NCBI RefSeq assembly: GCF_900110505.1
Contig: NZ_FODZ01000003.1
Location: forward strand, 559,975 to 623,974
DNA from: Luteibacter sp. UNC138MFCol5.1
GTDB lineage: Bacteria; Pseudomonadota; Gammaproteobacteria; Xanthomonadales; Rhodanobacteraceae
Direction: 5' to 3'
DNA: 64,000 nucleotides
Shown here one piece after another: positions 46,027 through 57,003 of this stretch. The translations under genes and the position numbers were made by a program. Every line of letters begins with the position of its first letter. The first letter of the stretch is position 1. The notes beneath the pieces were generated by a model. It was not told the DNA's origin. It saw only the letters and a list, made by a program, of their open reading frames with translations, and did no database searches.

Positions 46027-46118
46027 GGAGCGCGCGTGCGCGCGACAGCTCCTCGCGAGAAGCCCAGGACCTGCGGCTCACGGCCTCAAAACATGTCGCG
46101 CGCAAGGCGCGCTCCTAC
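46024..46118. repeat. REP-like palindrome pair, family A
   Basis: GTAGGAGCGCGCGTGCGCGC head at 46024 and inverted arm ending GCGCGCTCCTAC at 46118. It lies between the cyclase gene and the tRNA-Pro terminator. Confidence 0.8.
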
Positions 46119-46125
46119 CGGGTCG

Positions 46126-46154
46126 AAAAAAAAAGCGTCCCGGAGGACGCTTTT
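46126..46154 (-). terminator. Terminator of the thrS to tRNA-Pro transcription unit
   Basis: Minus-strand stem AGCGTCC (46151-46145) with GGACGCT (46140-46134), loop of four, then eight Ts (A run 46126-46133). It lies about 10 bp after the tRNA 3' end. Confidence 0.9.
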
Positions 46155-46162
46155 CAGAATAA

Positions 46163-46239
46163 TGGTCGGGGTGGCGAGATTCGAACTCGCGACCACTACA
46201 CCCCCAGCGTAGTGCGCTACCAGGCTGCGCTACACCCCG
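46163..46239 (-). tRNA. tRNA-Pro (anticodon GGG)
   Basis: 77 nt including an encoded CCA end. The acceptor stem CGGGGTG pairs with the CACCCCG end, the T loop reads GTTCGAATC, and the anticodon stem CTACG/TGTAG encloses the loop CTGGGGG with anticodon GGG. It is placed directly after ihfA and the MerR-type gene, an order shared with pseudomonads, and is followed by an intrinsic terminator. Confidence 0.97.
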
Positions 46240-46286
46240 ACGAGCTGACGATTGTAACAGCATCGCCGCGATCTGCGGAAGGCGGA

Positions 46287-46643
46287 TCAGCGACGAAGCA
46301 GGGTCAACACTTCTTCCAGTTCGAGCCGCACCTGGCGCACGATCTGGTGGGACATGCTCGCTTCCATCCGGGCCTGCGGGCCTTCGAGGCGGGCGCGGGC
46401 GCCCGTGATGGTGAAGCCCTCGTCGTACAGCAGCGAACGGATCTGGCGGATCATCAGCACGTCGTGGCGCTGGTAATAGCGGCGATTGCCGCGGCGCTTG
46501 ACGGGCTTGAGGGCCGGAAACTCCTGCTCCCAGTAGCGGAGCACGTGGGGTTTGACACCGCACAACTCGCTGACCTCACCGATGGTGAAGTAGCGCTTCG
46601 CCGGAATGGCCGGAAGTTCGGTGTTATTCCCTGGATCCAGCAT
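46287..46643 (-). CDS. MerR-family transcriptional regulator
   Basis: 118 residues. The N-terminal winged helix ([20 protein letters not shown] then YWEQEFP) and [13 protein letters not shown] match the short MerR-like protein conserved downstream of ihfA in many gammaproteobacteria. No metal-binding Cys cluster; the C-terminal part is a single dimerisation helix. Its start overlaps the 3' end of ihfA by 20 bp. Regulon unknown. Confidence 0.92.
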   Translation of the reverse strand: MLDPGNNTELPAIPAKRYFTIGEVSELCGVKPHVLRYWEQEFPALKPVKRRGNRRYYQRHDVLMIRQIRSLLYDEGFTITGARARLEGPQARMEASMSHQIVRQVRLELEEVLTLLRR

Positions 46644-46923
46644 AGCCCTCGACTCTTACCTTGAGTTTCTGGCCGGGACGGAAGGTGACCACCCGCCGGG
46701 CAGAGATGGGAATTTCTTCGCCGGTCTTGGGATTGCGACCGGGCCGCTGATTCTTCTGCCTCAGGTCGAAGTTGCCGAAACCCGACAGCTTCACCTGCTC
46801 GCCCCGCTCCAGAGCCTCGCGCACGACCTCGAAGTACGCGTCCACGAATTCCTTGGCCTCGCGCTTGTTGAGGCCCACGTCGAGGAAAAGCCGCTCGGCC
46901 ATTTCCGCCTTGGTCAGCGCCAT
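46624..46923 (-). CDS. ihfA: Integration host factor alpha subunit
   Basis: 99 residues. [20 protein letters not shown], the GFGNFDLR turn and the DNA-intercalating arm [14 protein letters not shown] are IHF-alpha hallmarks. Partner of IhfB in bending DNA. The ATG follows the pheT stop codon by 1 bp; an in-frame upstream extension overlapping pheT has no support. Confidence 0.97.
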   Translation of the reverse strand: MALTKAEMAERLFLDVGLNKREAKEFVDAYFEVVREALERGEQVKLSGFGNFDLRQKNQRPGRNPKTGEEIPISARRVVTFRPGQKLKVRVEGYAGSRE

Positions 46924-46924
46924 C

Positions 46925-49306
46925 TTATCCTCGCAATCTTGCCTTGCATGTCTTCTCCAATGCCCCCACCGCGTCGGCGACGCGAGCGTCGGCATCGTCG
47001 TCGGTAAGGGTGCGTGAAGCGTCCTGTAAAATCAAGCCCATAGCGAGACTCTTTCGACCTTCATCGATTCCCTTTCCGGCGTAGCGGTCGAAGAGGCGGA
47101 TCCCTACGAGGATGTCGCCGAGCGCCTCGCGAACGGTCGCTTCGACCGACGCCCAGGTGACCTCTTCCGGCAGCTCGACGGCGATGTCGCGGCGAACGGC
47201 CGGGAAGCGCGGGACCTTGCCGGCGCTGGGCAGGCGACGCGCCAGGATCGGCTCGAGCGCCAGCTCCATCACATAGACGTCGGGGCCGAGGTCGAGCGAC
47301 TTCGCCAGCGCCGGGTGCAGCGCGCCGAGGAAGCCCGATGGCACGCCGTCGCGAAGAACGCGGGCACCGCGGCCCGGGTGCAGCCACGACGGGAGGTCCT
47401 GCGTGTCGATCGTCCAGCGCGCCGGCTCGCCGGTGTGGGCGATCAGCGCGTCGAGGTCGCCCTTGAGGTCGAAGAAGTCGACCGGACGCGAGACCTCGCC
47501 CCACTGCTCGGCGCGCGCCGTTCCCGACGCGACGACCGCGACGCGGCCGATCTCGTCCGGCGCGCCACCGGTGGCGTGGAAGCTGCGGGCGATTTCGAAC
47601 AGGCGCACACGCTCCTGCTGGCGTGCGCGGTTGTGGCGCAGGGCCTCGATCAGACCGGGCAGCAGCGACGTGCGCATGACGGCCAGATCGGCGGACAGCG
47701 GGTTCGCCAGCGGCACCCAGGCGTGGTCGAGATGCCAGGTGCGCAGCAGGTCGGCGCTGACGAAAGACAACGTCACGGCCTCGAAGTAGCCGCGGGCGGC
47801 CAGCTGGTCGCGCAGGGCCATCTCGTCGAGGCGGGCTTCCGGCTCGGCGCGGAGGGCGATCTCGCCGGCCGGCACGTGCGTGGGGATGCGCTCGTAACCG
47901 TGGATGCGGGCGACCTCTTCGATGAGGTCTTCCTCGCGCTCGATGTCGAAGCGGCTGCTCGGCGGCGTGATGCGCCAGCCGTCGGGAATCTCCTCCACGT
48001 CCATGCCGAGCGCGGTGAAGATGCGCGTGACTTCGCCGGCGGCGACGTCGATGCCGAGCACGCGACGCAGGCGCGCATGGCGCAGGAGCACCGGCTCGTG
48101 CGCACGAAGGTATTCCGGCAGTTCGGCGACCGTGACGGGGCCGGCCTTGCCGCCGGCGATCCCCAGCAGGAGTTCGGTCGCGCGCTCGATCGCGCGCTTC
48201 GGCAGGGCCGGATCGACGCCGCGTTCGAAGCGGTGCGAGGCGTCCGTGTGCAGGCCGAGCTTGCGCGCGCGGCCCATGATCGCGGCCGGCGTGAAGTGCG
48301 CGGCTTCGAGGAAGATGTCACGGGTGTCGTCCGTGACGCGGGAATCCATGCCACCCATGACGCCGGCCACGGCGAGCGCGTTCGCCTCGTCGGCGATCAC
48401 GACGAACGAGGGGTCGAGCTTCGCCTCGCTGCCGTCGAGCAGCTTGAGCGTCTCGCCGTCGCGTGCGTGGCGGGCGACAACGGCGCCGGACAGCTTGCCG
48501 TTGTCGAACGCATGCAGCGGATGGCCGAGTTCGAGCATCACGTACTGCGTGACGTCGACGATGGCGCTGATGGGACGGATGCCCGCGCGGCGCAGTTTCT
48601 CGGCGAGCCACAGCGGCGAACGGGCGCTGGCGTCGACGCCCTCGATCACACGGCCGAGGTAACGCGGCGCGTCGGCACCGGCTTCCAGCTTCACCGCGCG
48701 GGTGGCCGTGGACGTGACCGGGGCGTCGCCGCCACCGATCGCCTTCACCTGGCTGCCGAACAGCGCGGCGACGTCGTGCGCCAGGCCGTAGAGGCCGAGC
48801 ACGTCCGGCCGGTTCGGGGTGATCTTGAGTTCGATGCTGGCGTCGGGCAGCCCGAGGTACGCGGCCAGCGGCGTGCCGAGGGGCGCATCCGCGGGCAGTT
48901 CGAGCAGGCCGGAAGCGTCGGCGTCGACGCCGAGCTCCTTCGCCGAGCAGAGCATGCCGAACGATTCCACGCCGCGCAGCTTCGCCGCCTTGATGGCGAC
49001 GCCACCCGGCAGCGTGGCGCCGACCATGGCGAGCGGCACGCGGATGCCGACGCGGGCGTTGGGCGCGCCGCAGACGATCTGCAGGAGTTCGCCCTGCCCC
49101 GCGTCCACCTTGCACACCTGCAGGCGATCGGCCTCGGGATGCTTCGCGGCTTCGACGATCTGCGCGACGACCACGCCGTCGAGGCCGTCACCAAGCGGCG
49201 TGACCTCTTCGACTTCGAGGCCGGACATCGTCAGCGCGTGGACCAGCGCCGGACGGTCGGCATCGATGGTGACCAGTTCGCGTAGCCAGTTTTCGGAGAA
49301 TTTCAT
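46925..49306 (-). CDS. pheT: Phenylalanyl-tRNA synthetase beta subunit
   Basis: 793 residues, standard. The N-terminus [12 protein letters not shown], a tRNA-binding EMAP-like domain (about 40-150), B3/B4 editing (about 210-390), B5 and the C-terminal ferredoxin-like anticodon domain ([15 protein letters not shown]) are in the usual order. With PheS it forms the (alpha-beta)2 enzyme. It starts 62 bp after pheS and is followed after 1 bp by ihfA. Confidence 0.98.
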   Translation of the reverse strand: MKFSENWLRELVTIDADRPALVHALTMSGLEVEEVTPLGDGLDGVVVAQIVEAAKHPEADRLQVCKVDAGQGELLQIVCGAPNARVGIRVPLAMVGATLPGGVAIKAAKLRGVESFGMLCSAKELGVDADASGLLELPADAPLGTPLAAYLGLPDASIELKITPNRPDVLGLYGLAHDVAALFGSQVKAIGGGDAPVTSTATRAVKLEAGADAPRYLGRVIEGVDASARSPLWLAEKLRRAGIRPISAIVDVTQYVMLELGHPLHAFDNGKLSGAVVARHARDGETLKLLDGSEAKLDPSFVVIADEANALAVAGVMGGMDSRVTDDTRDIFLEAAHFTPAAIMGRARKLGLHTDASHRFERGVDPALPKRAIERATELLLGIAGGKAGPVTVAELPEYLRAHEPVLLRHARLRRVLGIDVAAGEVTRIFTALGMDVEEIPDGWRITPPSSRFDIEREEDLIEEVARIHGYERIPTHVPAGEIALRAEPEARLDEMALRDQLAARGYFEAVTLSFVSADLLRTWHLDHAWVPLANPLSADLAVMRTSLLPGLIEALRHNRARQQERVRLFEIARSFHATGGAPDEIGRVAVVASGTARAEQWGEVSRPVDFFDLKGDLDALIAHTGEPARWTIDTQDLPSWLHPGRGARVLRDGVPSGFLGALHPALAKSLDLGPDVYVMELALEPILARRLPSAGKVPRFPAVRRDIAVELPEEVTWASVEATVREALGDILVGIRLFDRYAGKGIDEGRKSLAMGLILQDASRTLTDDDADARVADAVGALEKTCKARLRG

Positions 49307-49368
49307 GGGAGCGACTCGTTAACGTGGGATCCGTGGCCGGCCGCCGGCCGGCCACGCGTCGATGCGGG

Positions 49369-50439
<1,071 letters not shown>

Positions 50440-50461
50440 CTACCGCGCGTGGTAAAGCGGA

Positions 50462-50821
50462 TTACGCAGCCAGACTGGCCTTGGCCTTCTCTGCGATCGC
50501 GCCAAACGCCTTGATGTCGTGCACGGCCAGATCGGCGAGGACCTTGCGGTCGACCGAGATGTTGGCCTTGGCCAGACCGTTGATCAGGCGGCTGTACGAC
50601 AGACCGAACTGACGGGCGGCGGCATTGATACGGACGATCCACAGCGCCCGGAACTGACGCTTGCGCTGCTTGCGGCCGATGTAGGCGTACTGACCGGCCT
50701 TGATGACGGCCTGGTTAGCTACGCGGAAAACCTTGCGACGGGCGTTGTAGTAGCCCTTGGCACGGCCGATGATCTTCTTGTGACGACGACGGGCGGTAAC
50801 ACCACGCTTAACACGAGCCAT
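50462..50821 (-). CDS. rplT: 50S ribosomal protein L20
   Basis: 119 residues, very basic. [20 protein letters not shown], the [14 protein letters not shown] stretch and [10 protein letters not shown] are typical of L20. In other bacteria L20 represses its own operon by binding the leader; the 108-nt rpmI leader here could serve that purpose. It follows rpmI by 14 bp. Confidence 0.99.
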   Translation of the reverse strand: MARVKRGVTARRRHKKIIGRAKGYYNARRKVFRVANQAVIKAGQYAYIGRKQRKRQFRALWIVRINAAARQFGLSYSRLINGLAKANISVDRKVLADLAVHDIKAFGAIAEKAKASLAA

Positions 50822-50835
50822 TTTTCAGCCCTCCC

Positions 50836-51033
50836 TCAGAGATACGGCAACATGCGAGCCACACCCTTGGTGTCGCACGCCTTGACGTGGTTGGGAGCGC
50901 GCAGGCCGCGCTTACGCTTGGTCGACTTCTTCGTCAGGATATGCGACTTGAAGGCGTGACCGGCCTTGAACTTGCCGGACGCGGTCTTGCGAAAACGCTT
51001 CGCGGCCGCCCGGTTGGTCTTGATCTTGGGCAT
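50836..51033 (-). CDS. rpmI: 50S ribosomal protein L35
   Basis: 65 residues. [20 protein letters not shown], then KRKRGLRAP and VARMLPYL, are the L35 signature. Standard start at 51033. Unlike the compact E. coli operon, 258 bp separate it from infC, including a REP element and its own promoter. Confidence 0.99.
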   Translation of the reverse strand: MPKIKTNRAAAKRFRKTASGKFKAGHAFKSHILTKKSTKRKRGLRAPNHVKACDTKGVARMLPYL

Positions 51034-51147
51034 CGGAATGCTCCGTATTCGGTTGCTGACTGATCCGGCGGCAAGACCCTGAAGGGCCTGCACTTTCCTT
51101 CCTGCCGGGTACGGTGGATCGGCCCATCCATACGGACCGAGCCGGCG

Positions 51148-51176
51148 ATGATACACGAATCTTAAAGGTATGTGTA
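51148..51176 (-). promoter_or_regulatory. Sigma-70-like promoter for rpmI-rplT-pheST
   Basis: Minus strand: TACACA (51176-51171), 17-bp spacer, TATCAT (51153-51148), four and five of six consensus bases. Predicted start about 51141, giving a leader of about 108 nt before rpmI with a possible hairpin around GGATGGGCCGATCC. Confidence 0.55.
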
Positions 51177-51277
51177 GGAGCGGACCTGGTCGCGAGCGCC
51201 GTTCACACCGGCCTGCGGAGTGGCGCGCCGGCACGCGGACCGGGGCGAAGAGCGTTCGCGCCCAGGTGCGCTCCCAC
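51174..51277. repeat. REP-like palindrome pair, family B
   Basis: GTAGGAGCGGACCTGGTCGC head at 51174 and inverted arm ending GGTGCGCTCCCAC at 51277. It lies between infC and rpmI inside the translation-gene cluster and touches the -35 of the rpmI promoter. Confidence 0.75.
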
Positions 51278-51291
51278 GGGAGGCAGGAGGA

Positions 51292-51819
51292 TCAGGCCTT
51301 TTTCTTCGGGCCGATCATCATGACCATCTGACGGCCTTCGAGGCGCGGGAACGACTCGACGACGCCGTCCTCGCCGATGTCCGTCTGGACGCGGCGGGCC
51401 AGGTTCTGGCCGAGGTCCTGGTGGGACATTTCACGGCCGCGGAAGCGGATCGTGACCTTGACCTTGTCGCCCTCTTCGAGGAACTCGCGCATCTTGCGCA
51501 GCTTGATCTGGTAGTCGCCCTCGTCGGTGACCGGGCGGAACTTCACTTCCTTGATCTCGACCTGCTTCTGCTTCTTCTTGGCAGCGGAGGCCTTCTTCTG
51601 GGCTTCGAACTTGAACTTGCCGTAATCCATGATCTTGCAGACCGGCGGATCGCCGTTCGGCTGGATCTCGACGAGGTCCATGCCGAGGTCCTCGGCGGCA
51701 CGGATGGCGTCACGGGTGTCCATGATGCCCATCTGCTCGCCTTCGGCGCCCAGCACGCGAACCCGCGGAACGCGGATCTCGTTGTTCTTGCGATTGCCCT
51801 TGTTATCGGTCGTAGCGAT
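51292..51819 (-). CDS. infC: Translation initiation factor IF-3, ATC start codon
   Basis: 175 residues from an ATC codon at 51819, giving (M)[20 protein letters not shown], the expected IF-3 N-terminus. GGAGG lies 8 nt upstream of the ATC. No ATG occurs in the right region; the first GTG or ATG in frame would remove the conserved NEIR block. Rare non-AUG starts (AUU in E. coli) are how IF-3 represses its own synthesis. The C-terminal domain ([21 protein letters not shown]) is standard. It follows thrS by 44 bp. Confidence 0.95.
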   Translation of the reverse strand: MATTDNKGNRKNNEIRVPRVRVLGAEGEQMGIMDTRDAIRAAEDLGMDLVEIQPNGDPPVCKIMDYGKFKFEAQKKASAAKKKQKQVEIKEVKFRPVTDEGDYQIKLRKMREFLEEGDKVKVTIRFRGREMSHQDLGQNLARRVQTDIGEDGVVESFPRLEGRQMVMMIGPKKKA

Positions 51820-51863
51820 ACCGCTATCCTCCAGAAGAATGATCCCAATACCGGACCCGCGGC

Positions 51864-53765
51864 CTAGCGGCGGGTCTCGGCTTCCAAACGTTCGACGAAC
51901 TGAGCCACCGGCATGCTGCCGAGGTCTTCGCCGCCGCGGGTACGTACGGATATGGTACCCGTTTCCTTTTCGCGGTCGCCGACCACGATCAGATAGGGAG
52001 CCTTCTGCAACGTATGCTCGCGGATTTTATATCCGACTTTTTCGTTGCGCAAATCAGCCTGCACCCTGAAGCCTTTTCCTACAAGGGCTTGCGTGACGTC
52101 TTGCACGTAATCGGCCTGTGCGTCCGTGATGCTGAACGCCACCGCCTGAATGGGGGCGAGCCAGGTCGGAAGCAACCCGGCGTGGTGCTCGATCAGGATG
52201 CCGATGAAGCGCTCCATCGAGCCCACGATGGCCCGGTGCAGCATCACGGGATGCTGGCGCTGGCTGTTTTCGTCCACATACTCCGCGCCGAGGCGCTCGG
52301 GCATCATGAAGTCGACCTGCATCGTGCCCACCTGCCAGGCGCGGCCGATGGAGTCCTTCATGTGGTACTCGATCTTCGGGCCGTAGAAGGCGCCCTCGCC
52401 CGGCAGCTCCTCCCATGCCACGCCGGCCGCCGACAGGGCCGCGCGCAGGGCGTGCTCAGCCTTGTCCCAGACTTCGTCCGAGCCGATGCGCTTGTCCGGG
52501 CGCAGCGCGATCTTCATCGCGATGTCGTTGAAGCCGAAGTCCTCGTACACCTTCATGGCCTGCGCGTGGAACGCGGCCACCTCGCCCTCGATCTGGGCCG
52601 GGGTGCAGAAGATGTGGCCGTCGTCCTGCGTGAAGGCGCGCACGCGCATGATGCCGTGCAGCGCCCCGGACGGCTCGTTGCGGTGGCAGCCGCCGAACTC
52701 GCCGTAACGGATCGGCAGGTCGCGGTAGCTGTGCAGGTTCGTGTTGAAGATCTGCACGTGACCCGGGCAGTTCATCGGCTTCAGGGCGTACGTGCGCTTC
52801 TCCGACTCGGTGAAGAACATGTTTTCCTGGTAGTTGTCCCAGTGGCCCGACTTCTTCCACAGACTGACGTCCATGATCTGCGGACCGCGGACCTCCTGGT
52901 AGCCGCTCTTGCGGTACACGCCGCGGACGTACTGCTCCACCGCCTGCCAGATCGCCCAGCCCTTGGGATGCCAGAACACCATGCCCGGGGCTTCTTCCTG
53001 CATGTGGAAGAGGTCCAGCTGCTTGCCGATGCGGCGGTGGTCGCGCTTTTCGGCCTCTTCGAGCTGGTGCAGGTAGGCCTTCAGATCCTTGTCGTTGAGC
53101 CAGGCCGTGCCGTAGATGCGCGTCAGCATCTCGTTGTTGGAATCGCCGCGCCAGTAGGCGCCCGCGACCTTCATCAACTTGAACGCGCGCAGCTTGCCCG
53201 TGTTCGCCACATGCGGGCCACGGCAGAGGTCGGTGAACTCGCCCTGCGTGTAGAGCGAGAGCTCTTCGTTGGCCGGGATGCTCTCGATGATCTGGGCCTT
53301 GTACTCCTCGCCCATGCCGCGGAAGAAGCGGATCGCCTCGTCGCGGGTCTTCACCGAGCGCGTGACCGGGATCTCCTCCTTCACGATCTTTTCCATCTCG
53401 GCCTGGATCGCGCCCAGGTCGTCCGGGGTGAACGGGCGCTCGTACGCGAAGTCGTAATAGAAGCCGTTCTCGACCACGGGGCCGATCGTGACCTGCGCGC
53501 CGGGGAACAGGCGCTGCACGGCCTGGCCCAGCAGGTGGGCCGTGGAGTGGCGCAGGATGTCCAGCGCCTCGGGGCTCTTGTCGGTGACGATCTCGAGCGC
53601 GGCGTCGCGATCGATGGTGTAGCTGGCGTCGACCAGCTTGCCGTCCACCTTGCCGGCGAGGGTGGCCTTGGCGAGGCCGGCGCCGATGGAGGCGGCGACG
53701 TCCTGCACGGAAACGGGATGCTCGAACGGGCGCTGGCTGCCGTCGGGAAGCGTGATCTGGATCAT
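51864..53765 (-). CDS. thrS: Threonyl-tRNA synthetase
   Basis: 633 residues. An N-terminal TGS domain ([20 protein letters not shown]), the N2 editing domain ([13 protein letters not shown]), then the class II core with [10 protein letters not shown] (zinc Cys), [14 protein letters not shown] and the C-terminal anticodon domain. The start at 53765 gives the usual N-terminus, although no clear Shine-Dalgarno is visible. A promoter, short Thr-codon ORF and terminator precede it, suggesting leader control. Confidence 0.98.
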   Translation of the reverse strand: MIQITLPDGSQRPFEHPVSVQDVAASIGAGLAKATLAGKVDGKLVDASYTIDRDAALEIVTDKSPEALDILRHSTAHLLGQAVQRLFPGAQVTIGPVVENGFYYDFAYERPFTPDDLGAIQAEMEKIVKEEIPVTRSVKTRDEAIRFFRGMGEEYKAQIIESIPANEELSLYTQGEFTDLCRGPHVANTGKLRAFKLMKVAGAYWRGDSNNEMLTRIYGTAWLNDKDLKAYLHQLEEAEKRDHRRIGKQLDLFHMQEEAPGMVFWHPKGWAIWQAVEQYVRGVYRKSGYQEVRGPQIMDVSLWKKSGHWDNYQENMFFTESEKRTYALKPMNCPGHVQIFNTNLHSYRDLPIRYGEFGGCHRNEPSGALHGIMRVRAFTQDDGHIFCTPAQIEGEVAAFHAQAMKVYEDFGFNDIAMKIALRPDKRIGSDEVWDKAEHALRAALSAAGVAWEELPGEGAFYGPKIEYHMKDSIGRAWQVGTMQVDFMMPERLGAEYVDENSQRQHPVMLHRAIVGSMERFIGILIEHHAGLLPTWLAPIQAVAFSITDAQADYVQDVTQALVGKGFRVQADLRNEKVGYKIREHTLQKAPYLIVVGDREKETGTISVRTRGGEDLGSMPVAQFVERLEAETRR

Positions 53766-53787
53766 GGGAGGCGTGTTTCCGGAAAAC

Positions 53788-53809
53788 AAAAAGGGCGCCA
53801 GGCGCCCTT
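53788..53809 (-). terminator. Terminator/attenuator in the thrS leader
   Basis: AAGGGCGCC (53791-53799) pairs with GGCGCCCTT (53801-53809), and on the minus strand the T-rich TTTTTGTTTTCC follows, 23 nt before the thrS start codon. A competing hairpin, CTTCG with CGAAG around TCACCAT, overlaps its 5' side on the transcript. Confidence 0.75.
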
Positions 53810-53836
53810 CGATGGTGACGAAGACGTGGCGGGGGC

Positions 53837-53863
53837 TCAGGTTGGGAAGCGCGTAGTCCGCAT
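53837..53863 (-). CDS. Candidate leader peptide of thrS (MRTTRFPT)
   Basis: An eight-codon ORF (ATG CGG ACT ACG CGC TTC CCA ACC, then TGA) lies between the thrS promoter and the leader terminator, 28 nt before the terminator stem. Three of its eight codons are Thr, which would let ribosome stalling at low Thr-tRNA change folding downstream. Its ribosome-binding site is weak (CGAG about 9 nt upstream). Too short for ordinary gene finding; this is an inference from position and codon content. Confidence 0.4.
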   Translation of the reverse strand: MRTTRFPT

Positions 53864-53919
53864 GTCGCACACTCGGCCGGCGTTGCCGCGGGCCACCTTC
53901 GTTCGTGGTTATCTGCCGA

Positions 53920-53948
53920 AAACTAGATCAGGGCTGCTCCCGTGTCAA
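53920..53948 (-). promoter_or_regulatory. Sigma-70-like promoter of thrS-infC
   Basis: Minus strand: a perfect TTGACA -35 (53948-53943), 17-bp spacer and TAGTTT -10 (53925-53920). The predicted start near 53913 gives a leader of about 150 nt before thrS. Confidence 0.7.
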
Positions 53949-53999
53949 TAAAGGGGTCCGTTACACTGTGCGGCCGCCCTACCCCGCAGGCCCTACCCC

Positions 54000-55010
54000 A
54001 TGCGCATCCTGGTCACCGGCAGTGCCGGCTTCGTCGGCTCGGCCCTCACCGAACGCCTGCTCGCCCGCGGCGACACGGTGCTGGGTTTCGACAACCACAA
54101 CGATTACTACGACCCGGCCCTGAAGGAAGCGCGCCTGGCGCGCTTCATCGACCATCCGGGGTACACGCACGTGCGGGCCGATCTTTCGGAGCAGGCCGCG
54201 GTCGACCGCGCGTTCGCCGATTTCCAGCCCGAACGCGTGGCGCACCTCGCGGCGCAGGCGGGCGTGCGGTACTCGCTGACGCATCCGCACGCCTACGTGC
54301 AGAGCAACCTCGTGGGCTTCGTCAACATCCTCGAGGCCTGCCGCCGGCACACGGTCGGGCACCTGGTCTACGCGTCGTCGAGCTCGGTGTATGGCGCGAA
54401 CCGGAAGATGCCGTTCGCGGTCGAGGACGCCGTCGACCATCCGGTCAGCCTCTACGCCGCCACCAAGAAATCGAATGAGCTGATGGCGCATACCTATAGC
54501 CATCTCTTCGGCCTCCCGACCACGGGCCTGCGCTTCTTCACCGTCTACGGCCCGTGGGGACGCCCGGACATGTCGCCGATCCTGTTCGCCAGCCGCATCG
54601 TGCGCGGCGAGCCGATCGACGTGTACAACCACGGCCAGCACAGCCGCGATTTCACGTACATCGACGACATCGTCGAGGGCGTGATCCGCACGCTCGACCA
54701 TCCGGCCGAAGCCGATCCCGCCTACGACCCGGTATCGCCGAATCCCGGCACGTCCGCCGCGCCGTACCGCGTCTACAACATCGGCAACGACGAACCGGTG
54801 CAGTTGCTCGACTTCATCGCCACGCTGGAAAAACACCTGGGCCGCAGCGTGGAGAAGAACCTGCTGCCGATGCAGCCGGGCGACGTGCCGGACACGTGGG
54901 CCGACGTATCGGCGCTACGGCGCGACGTGGGTTATGCGCCGTCGACGCCGATCGACGAGGGTCTGCGGAAGTTCGCGGAGTGGTACAAGGGGTTTTACGG
55001 CGTGGAATGA
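54000..55010 (+). CDS. NAD-dependent sugar epimerase, UDP-glucuronate 4-epimerase type
   Basis: 336 residues. Rossmann motif TGSAGFVGSAL (about 6-16), GFDNHNDYYDPALKEARL, the Ser of YASSSSVYG and catalytic YAATKKSNE, and GLRFFTVYGPWGRPDM match UDP-glucuronate 4-epimerases (CapI/WbpP-like). Provides UDP-galacturonate for surface polysaccharide or LPS. No glycosyltransferase or polysaccharide genes are nearby, so the destination of the sugar is unknown. Divergent from thrS. Confidence 0.9.
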   Translation: MRILVTGSAGFVGSALTERLLARGDTVLGFDNHNDYYDPALKEARLARFIDHPGYTHVRADLSEQAAVDRAFADFQPERVAHLAAQAGVRYSLTHPHAYVQSNLVGFVNILEACRRHTVGHLVYASSSSVYGANRKMPFAVEDAVDHPVSLYAATKKSNELMAHTYSHLFGLPTTGLRFFTVYGPWGRPDMSPILFASRIVRGEPIDVYNHGQHSRDFTYIDDIVEGVIRTLDHPAEADPAYDPVSPNPGTSAAPYRVYNIGNDEPVQLLDFIATLEKHLGRSVEKNLLPMQPGDVPDTWADVSALRRDVGYAPSTPIDEGLRKFAEWYKGFYGVE

Positions 55011-55025
55011 GTCGGCACGATCGCA

Positions 55026-55119
55026 GTAGCGCGCCCTGCGCGCGACAGCTTCTCGCGAAGCGTGACAGGACCTGTGGCGCACGGCCCCAAAAGATGTCGC
55101 GCGCAGGGCGCGCTCCTAC
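55026..55119. repeat. REP-like palindrome pair, family A
   Basis: A head with a 3-bp deletion (GTAGCGCGCCCTGCGCGC) at 55026 and inverted arm ending GCGCGCTCCTAC at 55119. It separates the convergent epimerase and recD genes; the recD stop lies 4 bp away. Confidence 0.8.
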
Positions 55120-55122
55120 AAC

Positions 55123-57003
55123 TCATCGACTCAGGCGGCGGAGCAGGCCTGACGCGCGCTGGGTTTTCTGCCGGACGGCGTGGTCGAAGATGTCGGGCGA
55201 CGCGAGCAACGTGAAGTGGCTGCGCGCGCGGGTCACGCCGGTGTAGACCAGTTCGCGGGTCAGCACAGGCGACGGCTCGGCCGGAAGCGCGAGCGCCGTG
55301 TGCTCGAACTCGGAACCCTGCGATTTGTGCACCGTCATCGCGTACACGGTCTCCACCGCCGCGAGCCGGCTCGGCACGACGAAGCGGATGCGTTCGCCGC
55401 CGCCCTCGTCCATCACCGAGAACGCCACGCGCAGCGCCATGCCGCCCTGCGCGTCGCGGATCCACAGCGTGATGCCGACGTCGCCGTTCATCAGACCCAG
55501 CGCGTAATCGTTGCGCGTGACCATGACGGGACGGCCTTCGTACCAGCCATCCACGGCGTCGATAAGCCCCCGCTCCAGCAGCCCCTGCGCGATGCGCGCA
55601 TTCTGCTTTTCCACGCCGGCCTCGCCGTGGCGCACCGCGCAGAGCAACTGGAACCGCGCGTATGCGCGCAGCGTGGCGGCGCCCCACGCCGTGAACGCGA
55701 CGTCCGCCGCGTCGGCGGCGGGACGTGTGGCCTCCAGCGCGCGTAGGTAGTGCGCGTAGCCGGGCGCGTCACCGCGACCGTCGATCGCCAGCGTGGCGAT
55801 CGCGGCGGGCGTGCCGGGGTGCATCGCGATGTCCGCCGGCGCGGCGGCGAACACCGCGCGCACCGCGGCCGCGTCGCCCGCGTTGATCGCCGCGGCGAGC
55901 GCGCCGATGCCGCTCTGGCTGCCGAAACGCCGGCTCCGTCGCAGCATCGCGACATGCTGGTCGAGCGGGCGCGCATCGGCGGCGTCGGTCCACGCGGCGA
56001 CATCCACGCCGCAGGTGCGCGCGAGCCAGTCGCGCGTTTCCGCGTCGTAATGACCGCGGTCCGCGCGAGCGCAGAGGTCGCCCAGGACGGCGCCCGCCTC
56101 CACCGACGACAGCTGGTCCTTGTCGCCCAGGAGGACGAGCCGCGCACCGGCCGGCAACGCGTCGAGCGTGGCGGACATCATCTCGAGGTCGATCATCGAC
56201 GCCTCGTCGATCACGAGCACGTCGAGATGCAACGGATTGTCGCGATCGTGGCGGAACGCCCGACTGTCCGGCCGGCTACCGAGCAGACGATGCAAGGTGG
56301 TCACTTCGGCCGGGATCGCCTGCTTGATCGCATCGTCGACGTCGAGGCGCTCGATCTGCCCCGCGATCGACGCGTTGAGGCGCGCCGCGGCCTTGCCCGT
56401 CGGCGCCGCGAGCCGCACGCGCAGGCGTGGCATGCCGTTGCGGAACGCGAGCGTCTGCAGCAGGCCAAGCAGCCGCACGACGGTCGTGGTCTTGCCCGTT
56501 CCCGGCCCACCAGTGATGACCGCGAAGGATCCGCGCACCGCGATCGCGCACGCGATCTTCTGCCAGTCGGGCCCGTCGCCATCGGCGGCGAAGAGGCGGT
56601 CCAGTTCGTCGCCGAGGTCATCGGGCACGGGCAAGGCGTCGAGACGCGCGAGTATCCCCGCGGCCACGCTGGCCTCGTCGCGCCAGAACCGCCGCAGGTA
56701 CAACCAGCCGGCGTCGAGGACGAGCGGCGTCGCCGGATCGCCGTCGGGGCCACCGACGAGGGGCGACACGGCCAGCCAGTCGTCCGCCCCAGCCAGCGAC
56801 GCGTCCATGAGCGGCAGCGCGCGCACGTCGACGCAGATGTGGCCCTCGCCCAGCTCGCGACTCGCCAGCGCCGCGGCGGCGAGGACGCGGGGGTCGCCCT
56901 GCGGATCGAGCGTCGCGAGGAAGCGTGCGAAGGCGCGGTCGACGCGGCGGAGGCGCCCGTCGTCCACCGCGCGGTCGAGCCACGTACCGATGTCGGCCGT
57001 CAT
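55123..57003 (-). CDS. recD: Exodeoxyribonuclease V alpha subunit
   Basis: 626 residues. An N-terminal accessory domain precedes an SF1B helicase with Walker A GGPGTGKTTTVV (about 165-176), DEASMIDLEM (Walker B), LLGDKDQLSSVEAG and the C-terminal VHKSQGSEFEHTAL. The fast 5'-3' motor of RecBCD. It overlaps recB by 4 bp (ATGA), completing the order recC-recB-recD. Confidence 0.97.
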   Translation of the reverse strand: MTADIGTWLDRAVDDGRLRRVDRAFARFLATLDPQGDPRVLAAAALASRELGEGHICVDVRALPLMDASLAGADDWLAVSPLVGGPDGDPATPLVLDAGWLYLRRFWRDEASVAAGILARLDALPVPDDLGDELDRLFAADGDGPDWQKIACAIAVRGSFAVITGGPGTGKTTTVVRLLGLLQTLAFRNGMPRLRVRLAAPTGKAAARLNASIAGQIERLDVDDAIKQAIPAEVTTLHRLLGSRPDSRAFRHDRDNPLHLDVLVIDEASMIDLEMMSATLDALPAGARLVLLGDKDQLSSVEAGAVLGDLCARADRGHYDAETRDWLARTCGVDVAAWTDAADARPLDQHVAMLRRSRRFGSQSGIGALAAAINAGDAAAVRAVFAAAPADIAMHPGTPAAIATLAIDGRGDAPGYAHYLRALEATRPAADAADVAFTAWGAATLRAYARFQLLCAVRHGEAGVEKQNARIAQGLLERGLIDAVDGWYEGRPVMVTRNDYALGLMNGDVGITLWIRDAQGGMALRVAFSVMDEGGGERIRFVVPSRLAAVETVYAMTVHKSQGSEFEHTALALPAEPSPVLTRELVYTGVTRARSHFTLLASPDIFDHAVRQKTQRASGLLRRLSR

